The notes: a model not told the origin generated them from the letters alone. DNA of 64,000 bases from Diabrotica undecimpunctata (GCF_040954645.1 NC_092806.1:115116458-115180457), one strand, 5' to 3'; shown: positions 34,530 through 46,010, counted from the first letter of the stretch. A program made the numbers and translations.

Positions 34530-35970
34530 TCAGAAACTTTTTCTTCTTGTGTAGACATGTCTGTTTTTCAATGTGCCTCCAGTAACTTGCCGTTCCATCG
34601 TTTTCGTAGTCTTCCCTGATCTAGACTGATCGTCTTCCTATTGTAAAACCGTCTCTTGCCGTCTTTACAACTCTACTTGTTGTTATTTGGCTTACATGAT
34701 CGCCCCATTCTACTCTTTTATTTCTAGCCCAGTTCTTGATGCTCTCCACCTAATCCTGATCCACCTTGCATCACCCTCGTATATCTGTACATCTAGCTCC
34801 GGTTACCATCTACTTTTCTAAGGGTTTTCATCTATACTGTTTCTAGCATTCTTTTTGTTCTTCATATTCTCTGTGTCTCCATATTGTTGTATTTAGTCAT
34901 TTTGCGGCTCTGTTTGCTCTATTAAAATATTTTAAGTTGTTTTTTCCCATTTGTTATTATTGTTTTATTCTTACCCTTTTATTATTTCATCCATGATCAG
35001 GTTAAACAATAGATGACTCAGGGAATCCCCTGTCTTATCCCATGGCCAGCTTCAATTGGGTCAATTAGTTCTCCTTATACTTTTGCTTTTATTGTGTTGT
35101 TCTGGTAGTTTGACCTGGTCAAATGCCTTCATAATGTCCACGAAACATAGATAAGCTGGTTTGTTTTATTCTAATGATTTCATCTTCCATGATCTTCCCG
35201 ACCTAAAACCTCGTTGTTCTTCTGGTGGTGTTAAAATTACTTTCAGTTTATGTATTATCACTTTGGTTGTTATTTTAGTGTTGTGTTTAATAAATTAATT
35301 TCTCTGCAGTTCTCCGATTTCGATGTGTACCCCTTATTCAAGAGAAGTATTAGGATGCTGGATCTCCATTCTCCATGTGGTATTCTGTTTTGGTCCATTA
35401 TTTTTTGGGTTAGTTTTAATAGCTATTTGGTCAGATCTGGTCATCCGTACTTTAGGAGTTCATTCGGTATTCTGTTCTCTTCTAGTGATTTTCTATATTT
35501 TTTAATTTCCGTAATGTTTCCTTTGCCTCTCCCTCCTCAATGAATATTTCTTCGTTTATGGACACTCATGATCTTGGTGGTTCAATATCGTCACCTTTAG
35601 CAAATAGAAACTGAAAGTAGTTTGCCCATGTTTCCATCTGAATTTGTTTTGTTTTTATTAGCCAACTCCATATTTCTCTTTGTGTTTTGTAGAAGTCGTG
35701 TTCCATATGTTTTCAGAAGCTCTGCAGTGTTCCTTTTTTTATTTGTCTGACTAAAGTATCCGTTTCACTTCGGATTCGTTTAGAGTAGTTGTATGTCTTG
35801 TGTGTTCTATATTGTAAAAATGGTTTCTTCTTTTCTTCACATTTTGTCTTTACTTCCTCTCTAAACCATGGGATTTTCTTTTGTGATGTTTTATGGTCAT
35901 CTAGAACGTATGAATCCTCAAAGACTAACCCATCTCATTTACTTTTTAATCTCAAGATCATAATTTTCTT
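34530..35970 (-). pseudogene. RTE-like LINE (endonuclease-RT) fragment with deletions
   Basis: Minus-strand frames from the 5' side: 'IPWFREEVKTKCEEKKK', 'WANYFQFLFAKGDDIEPP', a RGINLLNTTLKL-like block, 'FVDIMKAFDQVKLP' (motif A Asp), 'LFNLIMDEIIKG', then 'RANRAAK.LNTTIWR', 'IKNWARNKRVEWGDHVSQI' and 'VKTARDGFTIGRRS'. This family also supplies the copy at 43.2-44.1 kb. The palm catalytic pair is within a deleted or damaged part. Stops are frequent. Confidence 0.7.
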
Positions 35971-36779
35971 CAAAATGGGCAAGCCAGGTTAAAAAAAATG
36001 TGCATCAAGCGAAATGTGGAATTTCCACCTGGTGACCTCCAAGCATATCAAGGTCTCAGAGATATTATTAATATTATTTTTCTCGTGACAGTGATCCCTC
36101 CCAGCAAACTATAGTTGTTTTGAGTAGTATGTACCTCTATAACAAGAACCTATATGTTTCCTGCAGTCGATTTTTTGGACTTATTTCGTTATTAACAAAT
36201 TAAAGTCATAAACCAGTAAAGTTTTGCTTTTTTCTTCAAGCAGCAGAAAGTAAGCATTTGAAACAAATTTGAAAGTAAGAAACTTAAAAGTTATATAAAA
36301 ACCTTTAAAATTACGTTTCCTTAATGTTTCTATATCCTTATTAGTTGCGTAGAAAGTTGAAAAGTAAATCAGAAATTTCGGTTTATTATAAATGTTAATA
36401 AATTTTTGTTAAAATCCCTCTGGTCTTTTTTTGTATGAGGCATCCTTTTTTCTGCAAGAAACATCTGACAATGTATTAAAAAATTTTCAAATTTTTTAAT
36501 ACATTGTCTAGTAAGCTAGTGTCTTCTATCAGTTATTTTATTTAGCTAAACTATTTTGTTTTGTTAGTTCGTAATACAAAAAATTCTTCTAATAATTTAA
36601 TTTTATATTCCTTATTCATATTGACGATTCAGACATATAATAGATTTTAAAGCAGATGACTTGTCAATGTTATTGTCAATTTTTTTGTCAAAATTCATAA
36701 GTAAACCCAGGTAAAAAACTCATAATATTATCTCGATATGGTAATTTATCGTACGTTTTTATTAGCAACTAGCTGATCG
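35971..36779. other. No gene recognised
   Basis: AT-rich; nothing supported. Confidence 0.5.
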
Positions 36780-37815
36780 GCCGAACTACGTACCGCCTTA
36801 AAATTAAATAATGTATCTAAGTTTAATAAGCTCCTCTTTCGAGTCTGTTAAGTAACAGAAATCTCTAGGTAATGAAATGAATCCGGTCGATATGTCAATA
36901 GCGACTTTACCATTTTAAATATCTAACAACTGCTTCGTAAACACAATCGCACTTTGATTGTGTTGCAAAATACTCGCATATTATTGGTCAATTGGAGCGT
37001 CTTTACATGCCGCCACAAATTGGATAATTTTTGGCATGCGTTTGGTTTGTCCGCAGCAGTTAATTGGGGAATAATTATTAAATAAGGAACAGACTGACAA
37101 TAGATTCATGGCTTCAACAAAAATGTTTTTAATTGTAACGAATATCTTTCAAAGTTCCTGTAATGACGTCTTGTGTGTTAATGTACATTCATTCCAAACG
37201 GTTAATTTGCATACCTGTAAAATCTTCACTATTGCTTTATTTTTGTCGATTTTGCAGTCTCATGTTTCATTCATTTGTATGTTTAATGGTAATTTCAAGA
37301 CAAAATAATTCGTCCTCCTTCTAATAAAGTTGCAGATATTTAAGATGAAGCCCACAGAAGGGTTACTGTGATCTGATCCTTGCCAATAACAATAAAATTA
37401 GTAATATTTTTTCTGTCCATCCTGGACCATCAAGGAAGTAAATTCCACCAGATCCAATGTTCACAGCTTCTATCAATGTATCGTACGCAATCTTTGTTGT
37501 TGATTCAATTGTAGAAAATTTGTATGAACGATTTCGGCAAATACTTCAGTGTTGAACTGTTGTTCTCTTTTCAACTGTTGTCCTATTTCATAGAGTCACA
37601 AAGAAAATGAATAACATTTATTGACTGTCAAATATTAATGGTGCTTCATACATTTTCTATAAAAGATATATCAAGCTACATAAAAAACTTTATATTAATA
37701 ATAAATTAAACTTAAAAAAATAAATAAAAGAAAGACCAAATGACAACAAAAAATTGAATTAGTATACTGCGGGTCTGTTCGTTAAATTCAAGATTTGATT
37801 TTATTATGTTTTGTT
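36780..37815 (-). pseudogene. Helitron Pif1-like helicase, copy A (broken)
   Basis: The minus strand reads 'LKREQQFNTEVFAEIVHTNF', 'IAYDTLIEAVNIGSGGIYFL', the Walker A site as DGPGWTEKI (canonical DGPGGTGKT), 'LLILLLLARIRSQ', then IIPQLTAADKPNACQ, 'LWRHVKTLQLTNNMRV' and 'AIDISTGFISLP'. This is the order of the Pif1-family helicase at the end of Helitron Rep-Hel proteins. The P-loop lysine is lost, about 0.2 kb around Walker B is unreadable, and there are several frameshifts. The 37620-37815 part is non-coding but is shared with copy B. Confidence 0.75.
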
Positions 37816-38160
37816 TTATTGTATTGTATTTTATTCAATTTTATTTTAATTTTATTCTATTTTATTCTATTTTATTTTACTTTATTTCATTTACTTTTAA
37901 TTTATTTTATTTTAATCTAATTTAATTTTGTTGTATTTTATTCTATTTAATTGTATTCTACTCTATTTTATATTATTTTATTTTACTCTATTTTATACTA
38001 ATTTATTTTATTTTAATTTTATTTAATATTAATTTATTTTGTCCTATTTTATTTTGTTTTATTTTTACTCTATTTTATTCTACTTTATTCCATTTGATCC
38101 TAATTTATTTTATTTTATTATTATTTTATTTTATTTCAATCTATTTTATTCTAGAGCTAC
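37816..38160. repeat. TTTTATTYTA low-complexity tract
   Basis: Irregular TTTTATT-based repeat of about 350 bp between the two Helitron copies. Confidence 0.85.
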
Positions 38161-38272
38161 TGCTCCTTAATTTGATCCTTGCTAATAACAATAAAATTAG
38201 TAATGTTTTTTTCTGTCTATGCCAGAGCATCAAGGAAATACCTTCCACTAGATTCAATATTCACAGCTTCTA

Positions 38273-39865
38273 TAGCTTATTTCAAATCGAGTAGCGAGCC
38301 CTTCTACGAAATAGTTAATGGCGCAGACAATAGAATATCTATTATCAGACCCATGCAGTTGCGTTGCAATATTAAACAAATTAAATTATTTGAAATCGCA
38401 CTAATTACAAAATTATTACTTACTCACATAATAAATGGAGTTTGATTGTACACAAATTGTTTTATAGATACCAAATTTTTTGTTTCTTATAATACCATCT
38501 TTAATAATTGATACTCTATAAAGTTTGGTAAAAGTTAATTCCTAATTTAGTATCAGTAACCTTAAAATCGTAATTATAAATATTTGGACAAAATTAAATA
38601 TTACAGAAGCGAAGGTAAGTCAATTGTATATGTTGATGAAACCTATGTACGTGCAGGACACACTACGCCAAATAGCTGGACAGATGACAGTGGCAAAGGA
38701 TTGTTCAAAAACATTTCAAAAGGAAGTAGGTTGGTTATCGTACATGGTGGTGGGGAGATGGGTTTCAGACAGAATACGCTTTTGATTTTTAGGTCAGGAG
38801 CTAAGACTGGAGATTATCATGATGATATGAATTCAGAAAATTATAAAAAGTGGATGAAAGAACAGTTAATTTCCAATTTGTCTGTTGGATCTGTTTTTGT
38901 TACTGATTATGCGTCATATCATAATGTACAAATTAATAAAGCACTCACCAGTAATTCTAACAAAATGGATACGATATCTTGGTTGACAAAAAAAAATTAC
39001 CATTTGTAACGTCAATGTTAAAACCGCAATTGTATGAAATCATCAAACGACAAACAAGATTATATTCAATATAAATTGGACAAAGTGCTGCAAAAATGTG
39101 GATATATTTCTTTAAAACTTACGCCATATTATTCAGACCTGAACCCTATAGAAATGGTTTGGGCGAAAATAAAAAATGAAGTTGCAAAACAAAACGTTTA
39201 TTTTAAGTTAGATGACGTAAAAGTGTTGGTGGAACAGGAATTTGCTAGAATAACTGTAGATAACTGGAAGAAACTGTGTGAACATGTTGTCAAAGTTGAA
39301 GATAAGTATTTGGAAAGTGAACGTCGCATAGATGTAGTTACTGAATAATTAAGGATTGATTTAAATGATTCTAGTGACGACATTGCATCTGATTATGAAA
39401 GTGAATAATATAAATTAACATTACGCTGTACCTATGTAACCTATGTGAATATAAGTTTTCCAAACTGTCCTGTATGTATGTATTTTTTTTTACTTTATTA
39501 CAATCATTTCGTATATTCTTCTATTTAACTTTGTGACGTTTAAGTGAGTAATAATATAAATAATAAAGGTTTTAAAGTTAAAACAATCTTTGTAATCAAT
39601 ATTTTTTAATACTGTAATCTGTAATACGTATCTGTGCTTTCACATACAGGCAATATATGTAAGTGATATATTATAATAATATGTATTAAAATATGTAGTA
39701 CAATATTGCCCAAAATATAATCTAATATCATTGTTTAATAAATTGTGTGTACCTATCTTTAACAATTTGATTTAAATCATAAGTATTTTTTGGAACGCCA
39801 CTGCTGTTTGGTGAGTCTTTATTGGTCCTAGAAATTTCCGCTACTACAGTTGAAACATACTCTAT
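38273..39865 (+). mobile_element. IS630-type DNA transposon with TIRs, nested in Helitron copy B
   Basis: The ends are imperfect inverted repeats (left 'ttcaaatcgagtagcg', right complement 'tttcaactgtagtagcgg', then a TTCTA block in both) with TA on each side (38271-38272 and 39866-39867), the target used by IS630/Tc1/mariner elements. The insertion site is confirmed by the empty-site equivalent in Helitron copy A. It carries the transposase fragment below. Confidence 0.75.
38584..39348 (+). pseudogene. IS630/Tc1-mariner-type transposase, N-terminally deleted
   Basis: The frame reads 'SIVYVDETYVRAGHT' (first catalytic Asp), 'KGSRLVIVHGGGEMGF', 'DYHDDMNSENYKKWMKEQL', 'VFVTDYASYHNV' (second Asp) and, after two frame changes, 'LTPYYSDLNPIEMVWAKIKN' (catalytic Glu), ending LESERRIDVVTE. 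All three catalytic residues are present. The first shift is at an A9 run near 38990 and the second near 39055. The N-terminal helix-turn-helix region is missing compared with the relative at 10.5-11.6 kb. The copy is therefore inactive though less decayed than that one. Confidence 0.8.
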
Positions 39866-40229
39866 TACAGTATCGTACGCAATTCTTTTTTGTTGATTCA
39901 ATTGTAGAAAATTTGTATGAACTATTTCGACAAATGCTTTAGTGTTGAACTGTTGTTCTCTTTGTAACTGTTGTTCACTTTCATAAAGTCACAAAGAAAA
40001 TGAATAACATTTATATACTGTCAAGTAATAATTGTGCTTCATAAATTTTCTTTGATAGATATATTAAGCTAGATGAAAAAATATATCTTGATAATAAAGT
40101 AAAATAAAAAATATAAAATAAAAGACAGACCAAATGACAGACCAAACAATTGAATTAGAATACTACGGGTATATTAATATTCGTCAAATTTAAGATTTGA
40201 TTTTATTATATTTAAAAAAATTTATTTAA

Positions 40230-40400
40230 AAATTCCTTTATAAAAGGTTTATATTAAAACACCAGAACATTTTGGGAACTGATATTCCATCATCAGTGCT
40301 ATCTGGATGTACATGTTTTGGGCCACTAAATAAATGCGTAAATACCCTTTAAATATTGTTAAATTAAATTTAAGCTACATTTGATTTTGCGCCATCTATT
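40230..40400 (-). repeat. Dispersed repeat with hammerhead-like core, copy 2
   Basis: Inverted relative of the 4.6-4.87 kb repeat. The minus strand at 40263-40295 has CTGATGATGG, a GGAA/TTCC stem and CAAAAT (GAAAAC in copy 1). Confidence 0.6.
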
Positions 40401-41400
40401 AGTTATATTGCAATTTAAAATAACAGAAAAACATTTTTACGTCTTTTCTTACAATTTTTTAAAAATCATCTTTTACACAAACCTTCTCCTGATAATAACA
40501 AACATAACAAAAAAAGAAATATCTAATTTTGTGCAGTCGTTCTGACGAGATTAATTTTTATTTATATAGATTTGGTAATTATTATATTAATTAGTAATTA
40601 GTAATTTAGTAATTAATCTTATGTGTAATATTTAAGAAATAATTGTTCTGTCAAGATTGGGTGTCGTTGTCTTTTAAATTAATATTGTTTTTTTATTTTG
40701 AGAACGACATCCGAAGTGAAAATCGAAACGTCAAAAATAAACTTATTTTAAAGTAAAATGGTGGCTTATTTCCAACAAAAACAGTAAAATGATACATTTA
40801 AGGAACAAACAGCTGACTGTAAGTACAGTGGTTGCCATTTAATGGAAACTAATTTTACATAAGAAAAGTGCCGGGGTTCTTTGGAGCCAGACTAAAAAAA
40901 AACAAACCAATTTATTGTTGTGATATAAAATTTATTTATCATCCAGATTAGACTTTAAACTGTTATGTTAAAGGTTTATAACAGAGAACAAAGGAGAAAT
41001 TTTAAATAATTTATGTTTTTTACATAATACACTATCAGAACAACAGAACAAAATAACAGTGATTTACGGAACGCAATGAAACGTTTCAATACACGCCATC
41101 ATGCGTATGGCTCTAAGATCGAAAAAATCCATCAAATTTCGTTTTACACAGGTTTTACTGTATAAATTCTAGCAATATATTTAGCACGTTAGATAATTAT
41201 TCAGTTAACAGGCTGGGTTCAGATAGAACTTTACTAAAAGTAATCATGTGTTAACTCTGAAAATAATTCCCAAATAATCTGAAAATAACTGAAAAGATTA
41301 GCGAATACCATATACCGTTTATACGCCGCATTATCCTTATTAAAAAAGCTAAAAAAGCTTTATTAATTTTCGTGTAATAGAATACTTCCGTGGTAAGTAA
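40401..41400. other. No gene; one repeat-like motif
   Basis: AT-rich. At 40708-40733 a 'cgaaacgtc' box follows a small stem, resembling the ends of the palindrome element, but without the CTGATGA half. The last part is probably the 3' UTR of the transporter: a minus-strand AATAAA lies at 41358-41363, about 70 bp after its stop codon. Confidence 0.4.
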
Positions 41401-41432
41401 TTGATTATCACAGAGAAAAAAATGAAAAAAAT

Positions 41433-42769
41433 CTAATAGTTTTTCAACGATATCTGAATTTCCGCTATACTTTTTCCTCTCGTTTCTGGTAGAAATACAT
41501 ACATAAGAATTGCACCAAGGATACAGAAAAAACCAAATATCCACATACACCAATGAATCCCCAAAATACTAGCTACGAAGGGAAACGCAGAAGAAAAACC
41601 GATGAATATTAGTCCTGTCGTGTTAAAGAGAATAACAAAGGCAGTTGCTCTAAGATCGGATGTGAATAGTTCGGATGTTAAAACTGTTGGAAGTGGTCCA
41701 AGACCTAATGAAAAGGACATTACGTACACTAAAACTGTCACAATCGGGACCAGTTGTAATTGGGAGACTAAAGGGGAATTAAGATGTGTCAAATAAAAAT
41801 ATATGCCCAATATTGCCACTGAGATTCCAGTTCCGACTGAAGAAACTAATAACATTATTTTTCTGTCAAATCTTTCTACAATCATGGAACTGACCGTGAA
41901 GCTAATCGTTTTAACAATTCCCACACTAATTGCTACTGTATTAGAGGAGATATTTGAACTCGACGTTTCAAAGATTGGTTCCATAAGACTCATCACAGTC
42001 GGTACCCCACACAGAAATTGTGTACATAGGACTAGAGAGGCTAAATATAAACCAAGTCTTGCTTCTTTTACAGTCCACATTTGAACAATTTTTAGTTGAT
42101 TATGTGAGTTTACTTTATTTACTTCCTCTCGTATGTCATTAAAATCGTTATTTAATTCATTGTCGGTTTTGTTATTTCTCAATCGCTTTAATACATCTAT
42201 ACATTTTTTTTCCTTTCCTTTTGAGAACAAATATACTGGAGATTCTGGAGCAAATGGGAAAAATATAAGAAATGGTACTAGGGGGAGACCAACCAAAAGT
42301 GTAAAAATTTTGAAATTAAATTTTGGTCCAAGAACAAAGCAATAGAGCTCACCAAGACTGAGACAAACCGACATCAGGCTGCCGTATTTTGCTCTGTTGT
42401 GATTTTCACAAATTTCCGTCAAATATATGGGGAGCACCATCATAGTAGTGCCTATACAAGTTACGTAAAGGCAATTCCAAGTTATAATCAGTTTCATATT
42501 TGTGCTATAAGCTGTTCCGATTAAACCCACCAATGTGCCAAAGCACAAGATCTGTAGACTTAGTTTTCTGCCCAGTCGATCCGCTGTCATTTGTAAGATG
42601 CTACATCCAACTAAGGATACAAACATAGGTGCTCCTAATAACATAGATATTTCTGATGTTGTTATTGGTTTTCCAATAGGATTGATTGCTGTATCATTGG
42701 ATTCTAGCTTCAAAATCGCCGGGGAGGTCCATGTTATTGATGATCCAGTTATTACCATGGGAAGTATCC
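41433..42769 (-). CDS. Facilitated trehalose/sugar transporter (Tret1-like, MFS), last exon
   Basis: An uninterrupted frame of ~445 codons encodes a major facilitator superfamily sugar porter of the plasma membrane. Numbering from the leading in-frame TTG codon at 42785, it has TADRLGRK at about 68-74, FAPESPVYL near 178-186, VERFDRK near 303-309, GLGPLP near 361-366 followed by SELF, and FLPETRGKSIAEI near 431-443, with about eleven hydrophobic segments. The frame has no ATG at its front: TTTATTTCTAG immediately before 'GILPMVITGSSITWTSP' looks like a 3' splice site, so the coding exon probably starts at 42769 and the N-terminus (start of TM1) lies on an upstream exon not seen in the next few hundred bases. 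The usual QLSG..A..FY of TM7 is replaced by QFLCGVPTVMS, so substrate preference may differ. A minus-strand AATAAA lies about 70 bp after the stop. Confidence 0.85.
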
Positions 42770-43200
42770 CTAGAAATAAAATCAAATGTAATTAGATTAA
42801 GTTATTTATTTATATTTGAAAACATACAAAATGAAAGGGATTGTATGACGTATTTGACGGTTTTTATCGTACTAAATATTTATATCACTGAGAACGACCA
42901 TTACAAATTACAAAAGTTTCTGAAACTGTTTTCTTATGGCATGTCTAAGTTAAATATTGAAATCGAAACGTCACAAGTTAGTTAGAAAACGTAATTTTCA
43001 TTATAATCAATTGCGGCTTAATCCCTTATAAACCTAATATTGACTATTACATAAACTCGATTATCCAAAAGACATAATAAATAACAAAACTTTCCTCTTT
43101 CTTTATCTCCCAGCTGGGTATAGTTGGTCCCAAAATCTAAAACAAATATTAACACACTTAAACTGTTTTTCCGCAGTATCTACAATTACTATATCATTCT
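42770..43200. other. Presumed intron/upstream region of the transporter
   Basis: No exon with a good donor and start codon was recognised. A 'gaaatcgaaacgtcac' box near 42957 resembles other repeat ends in the window. Confidence 0.4.
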
Positions 43201-43209
43201 CTTACTTCT

Positions 43210-44110
43210 TCTTCTTCCTCTTTATAAGCAGTTCTGCTTTTCGTTGGCGGATTCTTTTGCCGGTTGATGACTTTTCTCTTGCTATTTTGACGACACGGGT
43301 CTCCTACATTCTGCTTATGTCGTTATTACATTCTTTTTTTCTTTCTATTTTTCTTTCTTTATTCTTTTCTATTTTGTGTCCATTTACTTATACAATGTAC
43401 GTTACATTTTCTTCTAATGTTTTCACATATTTTTCGATCTTTCAGCGTATTTCCTCTAATTATTCTCAGTACTCTCATGATAAAAAAGATTCTAACAGCG
43501 CAACCCGTGGGAATAAGAAGACGGGGTAGACCAAAGCTGAGGTGGATGCACGGGGTAACACAAGATGCTGAGAAGATCGGAGTCGGCAACTGGAAAATGC
43601 AAGCGAGGGACAGAATAGAATGGCGTAGAAAGCTTGAGAAGGTCGAGGCCCTCTAAGGGCTGTAGCACCAAGATGATGATGATGATGATGATGATTCTCA
43701 GTACTCTAATATCTGCCGTTTCCAGTAGCATTTGCGTTGTGGCTGTGTCGGATCTTGTTTTTAAGGCATATGTCATTATTGGTCTTACACTGGCTTTATA
43801 AATTCTTGACTTTATCTCAATGTAAATGTGTCTGTTTCACCATATAGTGTTATTAAGGCATCCTGCCAGTCTATTTGCTTTTTGTACTTAATCTCTCACT
43901 TCTTTCTCCAGGTCTTCATAGCTAGACAGTGTAATTCCCAGGTATTTTATTTCCATTACCTGTTCAATACTGATGCCATCAATTTCTATTTTACATCTGG
44001 TTGGTTCTTTGCTGACTATTATTGTTTTAATTTTTTGAGATGAGATTGTCATAATAAATTCTTTTTCTTTCTTTCTTAATTTCTTTGTTTCCCATTCTCT
44101 ATTCTCTTCA
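43210..44110 (-). pseudogene. RTE-like LINE RT C-terminal region, split by another LINE
   Basis: The minus strand reads 'SKEPTRCKIEIDGISIEQVM', 'EIKYLGITLSSYEDLEKEV', 'IEIKSRIYKASVRPIMTYAL', 'TQMLLETADIRVLRI', then after the interruption 'RGNTLKDRKICENIRRKCNV'. This is the KEP.RCK.EIDG / KYLG / RPIMTY / ENIRR.C series. The continuity of the protein across the inserted 218 bp is obvious. Confidence 0.75.
43476..43693 (+). mobile_element. 218-bp LINE 3' end with 14-bp TSD and (GAT)n tail
   Basis: 'attctcagtactct' is duplicated at 43462-43475 and 43694-43707. The insert reads 'RRRGRPKLRWMHGVTQDAEK' and 'GNWKMQARDRIEWRRKLE' on the plus strand, a LINE C-terminus, followed by (GAT)n. It interrupts the minus-strand LINE at the codons between RVLRI and RGNTL. 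Confidence 0.9.
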
Positions 44111-44717
44111 TTTGTTAACGTTTTTGTTGATATTCACACCCTACCTACCTTACTTACACCCTACAAATTAAATTTCCACAAAAGCTCATTTGCTTTAACA
44201 CCTATAGAAATTTTTATAATAGAAAATACATGTTAAATTAGCCCAAGAATTTGCTTTGTGTTTTAAAAATTTTCTGAAAGCCAAAATAACAATTTTTTCC
44301 AAAAGGTATATTTTATATTCATACAAAAACATAAATTTATGGTCATTTATGGAGAACTTCATCGATATCGGGTGATTAAAGACGACATAAAAGAAATACG
44401 TTTTTCTGAGCTTCCTCACACTAATAAATCATCCTGTATATTGAATATCCTAATAAATCCTTGACAAACGCTGGCTTCTAGTTTAAAGCGGAATACATGT
44501 TGTTGACTCTAAAGTTTGCTGAGTTGGTGACATACAGTTTACTAATTTTACTGAGAATAAACCACAATTGTATATTCAAGTAGGTTTATTTGGACAATTC
44601 GATTTATACTTCGTCATCCAGTAAAAATAGTAAATTGTATTAACAATGTATGCCCCAAAAAAGTAGCTTCAAAACATTATTGACATATAGTTGTATGCCT
44701 AAAGGTTTATTAGGGCC
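44111..44717. other. No gene recognised
   Basis: AT-rich; nothing supported. Confidence 0.5.
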
Positions 44718-45044
44718 CTGTTATACAAGCACTAATGTACTAGCATTAGCCTTTACCCAACCGGACAATGGCACTACCATGGAGTAAATTATACGAATGA
44801 CATTTAGTATCGTCGGCGCGGCGAGTCCGTGTTATCCCGACGGCAATCGCTGCTAGCGCGACCGGCTGCGTTAGTAGCGCGCAGTTCCCGCATTGCACAT
44901 AGCACGCGCATCAAGTTATACCTAGCGCTTATAACGCGGGCAAAGTGGTCTTAACGCGAGGTAACTACAGTGACGTATAACTTGGAAATTATGCGCCCTG
45001 TTTCTCGCGTCATCAACGCGATGGCATTAGCGCTCGTATAAGAG
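44718..45044. mobile_element. CpG-rich MITE-like element
   Basis: About 20-bp TIRs (CTGTTATACAAGCACTAATG and, inverted, CTCTTATACGAGCGCTAATG; 17 of 20 match) bound a 327-bp GC- and CpG-rich interior that stands out sharply from the AT-rich surroundings. It is non-coding. No TSD was recognised. Confidence 0.6.
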
Positions 45045-45059
45045 CTTCCTCAGATGTTC

Positions 45060-45390
45060 GGTGTTTCCCATTTCTTTTAGTGTGCGCTACATTTTATGCC
45101 ACTTTACATTGTCGAACGCTTTCTATAATTTGTCTTAGGTTAAGAATCTGTTCTTGTGTATCACGTAATGGAATCTGTTGTAAAAGTATTGATTTTAGTC
45201 ACTTGTTAATTATAATAAGAAGAACTTTACTTGCTTTGGAGATTAGGACTATCGTACGGGAGTTTTACATTCAGTTGGTGAATTCATTTTTTGAGTGCTT
45301 CCATAGTATAACGTTTTCCGCTGGAGATTTTCTAGTTTTTACCTTCTTTATAGCGGTCATTATTTGGGATTTTAAAATATGTGATTAACA
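45060..45390 (-). pseudogene. LINE RT fragment
   Basis: The minus strand reads 'ILKSQIMTAIKKVKTRKSPA' (K..KSPG block) and, after a deletion, 'RDTQEQILNLRQIIESVR', the fingers/palm junction (G.REQI.NLRQIIEK) of RTE-like RTs. Confidence 0.55.
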
Positions 45391-45395
45391 TGGCA

Positions 45396-45640
45396 GAAAA
45401 TTTATAAATGCAATTAAAATTAGAAAAACATCGTATCTGGGTCATATACTTCGAAACGATAAATTCTCTCTTCTACACCTCATTATGCAAGAAAGAGTAA
45501 AGGGAAGAAAAGGCTGGGGAAGAAAGAAGAAATCTTGGTTGAGAAATATCAGAGATTGGACTAACCTGAGTGTTGAACAGATATTTCAAGTAGTGAAGTC
45601 AAGGTTACTAACCTTCGCGGGTAATGTTAAACATCGTGTT
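45396..45640 (+). pseudogene. RTE-type LINE C-terminal fragment
   Basis: 'IRKTSYLGHILRNDKFSLLH' and 'GRKGWGRKKKSWLRNIRDW' then 'LSVEQIFQVVKS' match the end of the RTE-type ORF. It is opposite in strand to its neighbour. Confidence 0.7.
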
Positions 45641-45689
45641 TATAATATTAAGTTCACTGTAGATGACAAACTGTAGCAGCCTTTCTAAT

Positions 45690-46010
45690 TTTGTTCGCCT
45701 ATTCCAAACCAACCAACTGTCTCTTTCAGCTGATCTGCTAAGGTTGATATGGGTATATTAGCAATGGTTACTTCTTGCGTATATTAGCGATGTTTCCAGT
45801 TTATTATCTGGTATACTTCTTCTACTTCATATGTTTCAATGCATGTTAGCATATCTACTTGTGGTACATGGATCTTTGTTAGCTGCGCATCGAGAGTCAT
45901 TTTAATTAGGCGATCGTTTATTGAGACATATTCGTATACATATTTTACGACGTTCTTTGAGCCAGTATTGCTGCACCTTTTTGATCAGTTTTATTGGCTC
46001 CCTACATAAA
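45690..46010 (-). pseudogene. Probable LINE endonuclease fragment
   Basis: The minus strand reads 'VVKYVYEYVSINDRLIKMTL' and 'VPQVDMLTCIETYEVEEVYQ', like the I..R....L.....V..YAP..........FY segment of APE endonucleases. There are no catalytic motifs, so confidence is limited. Confidence 0.35.

Larger units (their letters stand above)
38161..40213 (-). pseudogene. Helitron helicase, copy B, split by a DNA transposon
   Basis: The outer pieces 38161-38272 and 39868-40213 are direct-repeat relatives of parts of copy A. The right piece reads 'LQREQQFNTKAFVEIVHTNF' and 'RIAYDTVIEY' on the minus strand. The left piece holds the decayed Walker A region. In copy A the corresponding sequence is continuous ('cttctatcaatgtatcgtac'), so the ~1.6 kb between them is an insertion. 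Confidence 0.75.

Noticed and set aside
42783..42785. Start codon for the sugar transporter at the front of the open frame
   Set aside because: It is TTG, not ATG, and lies directly before a polypyrimidine-AG; it is better read as intron sequence.
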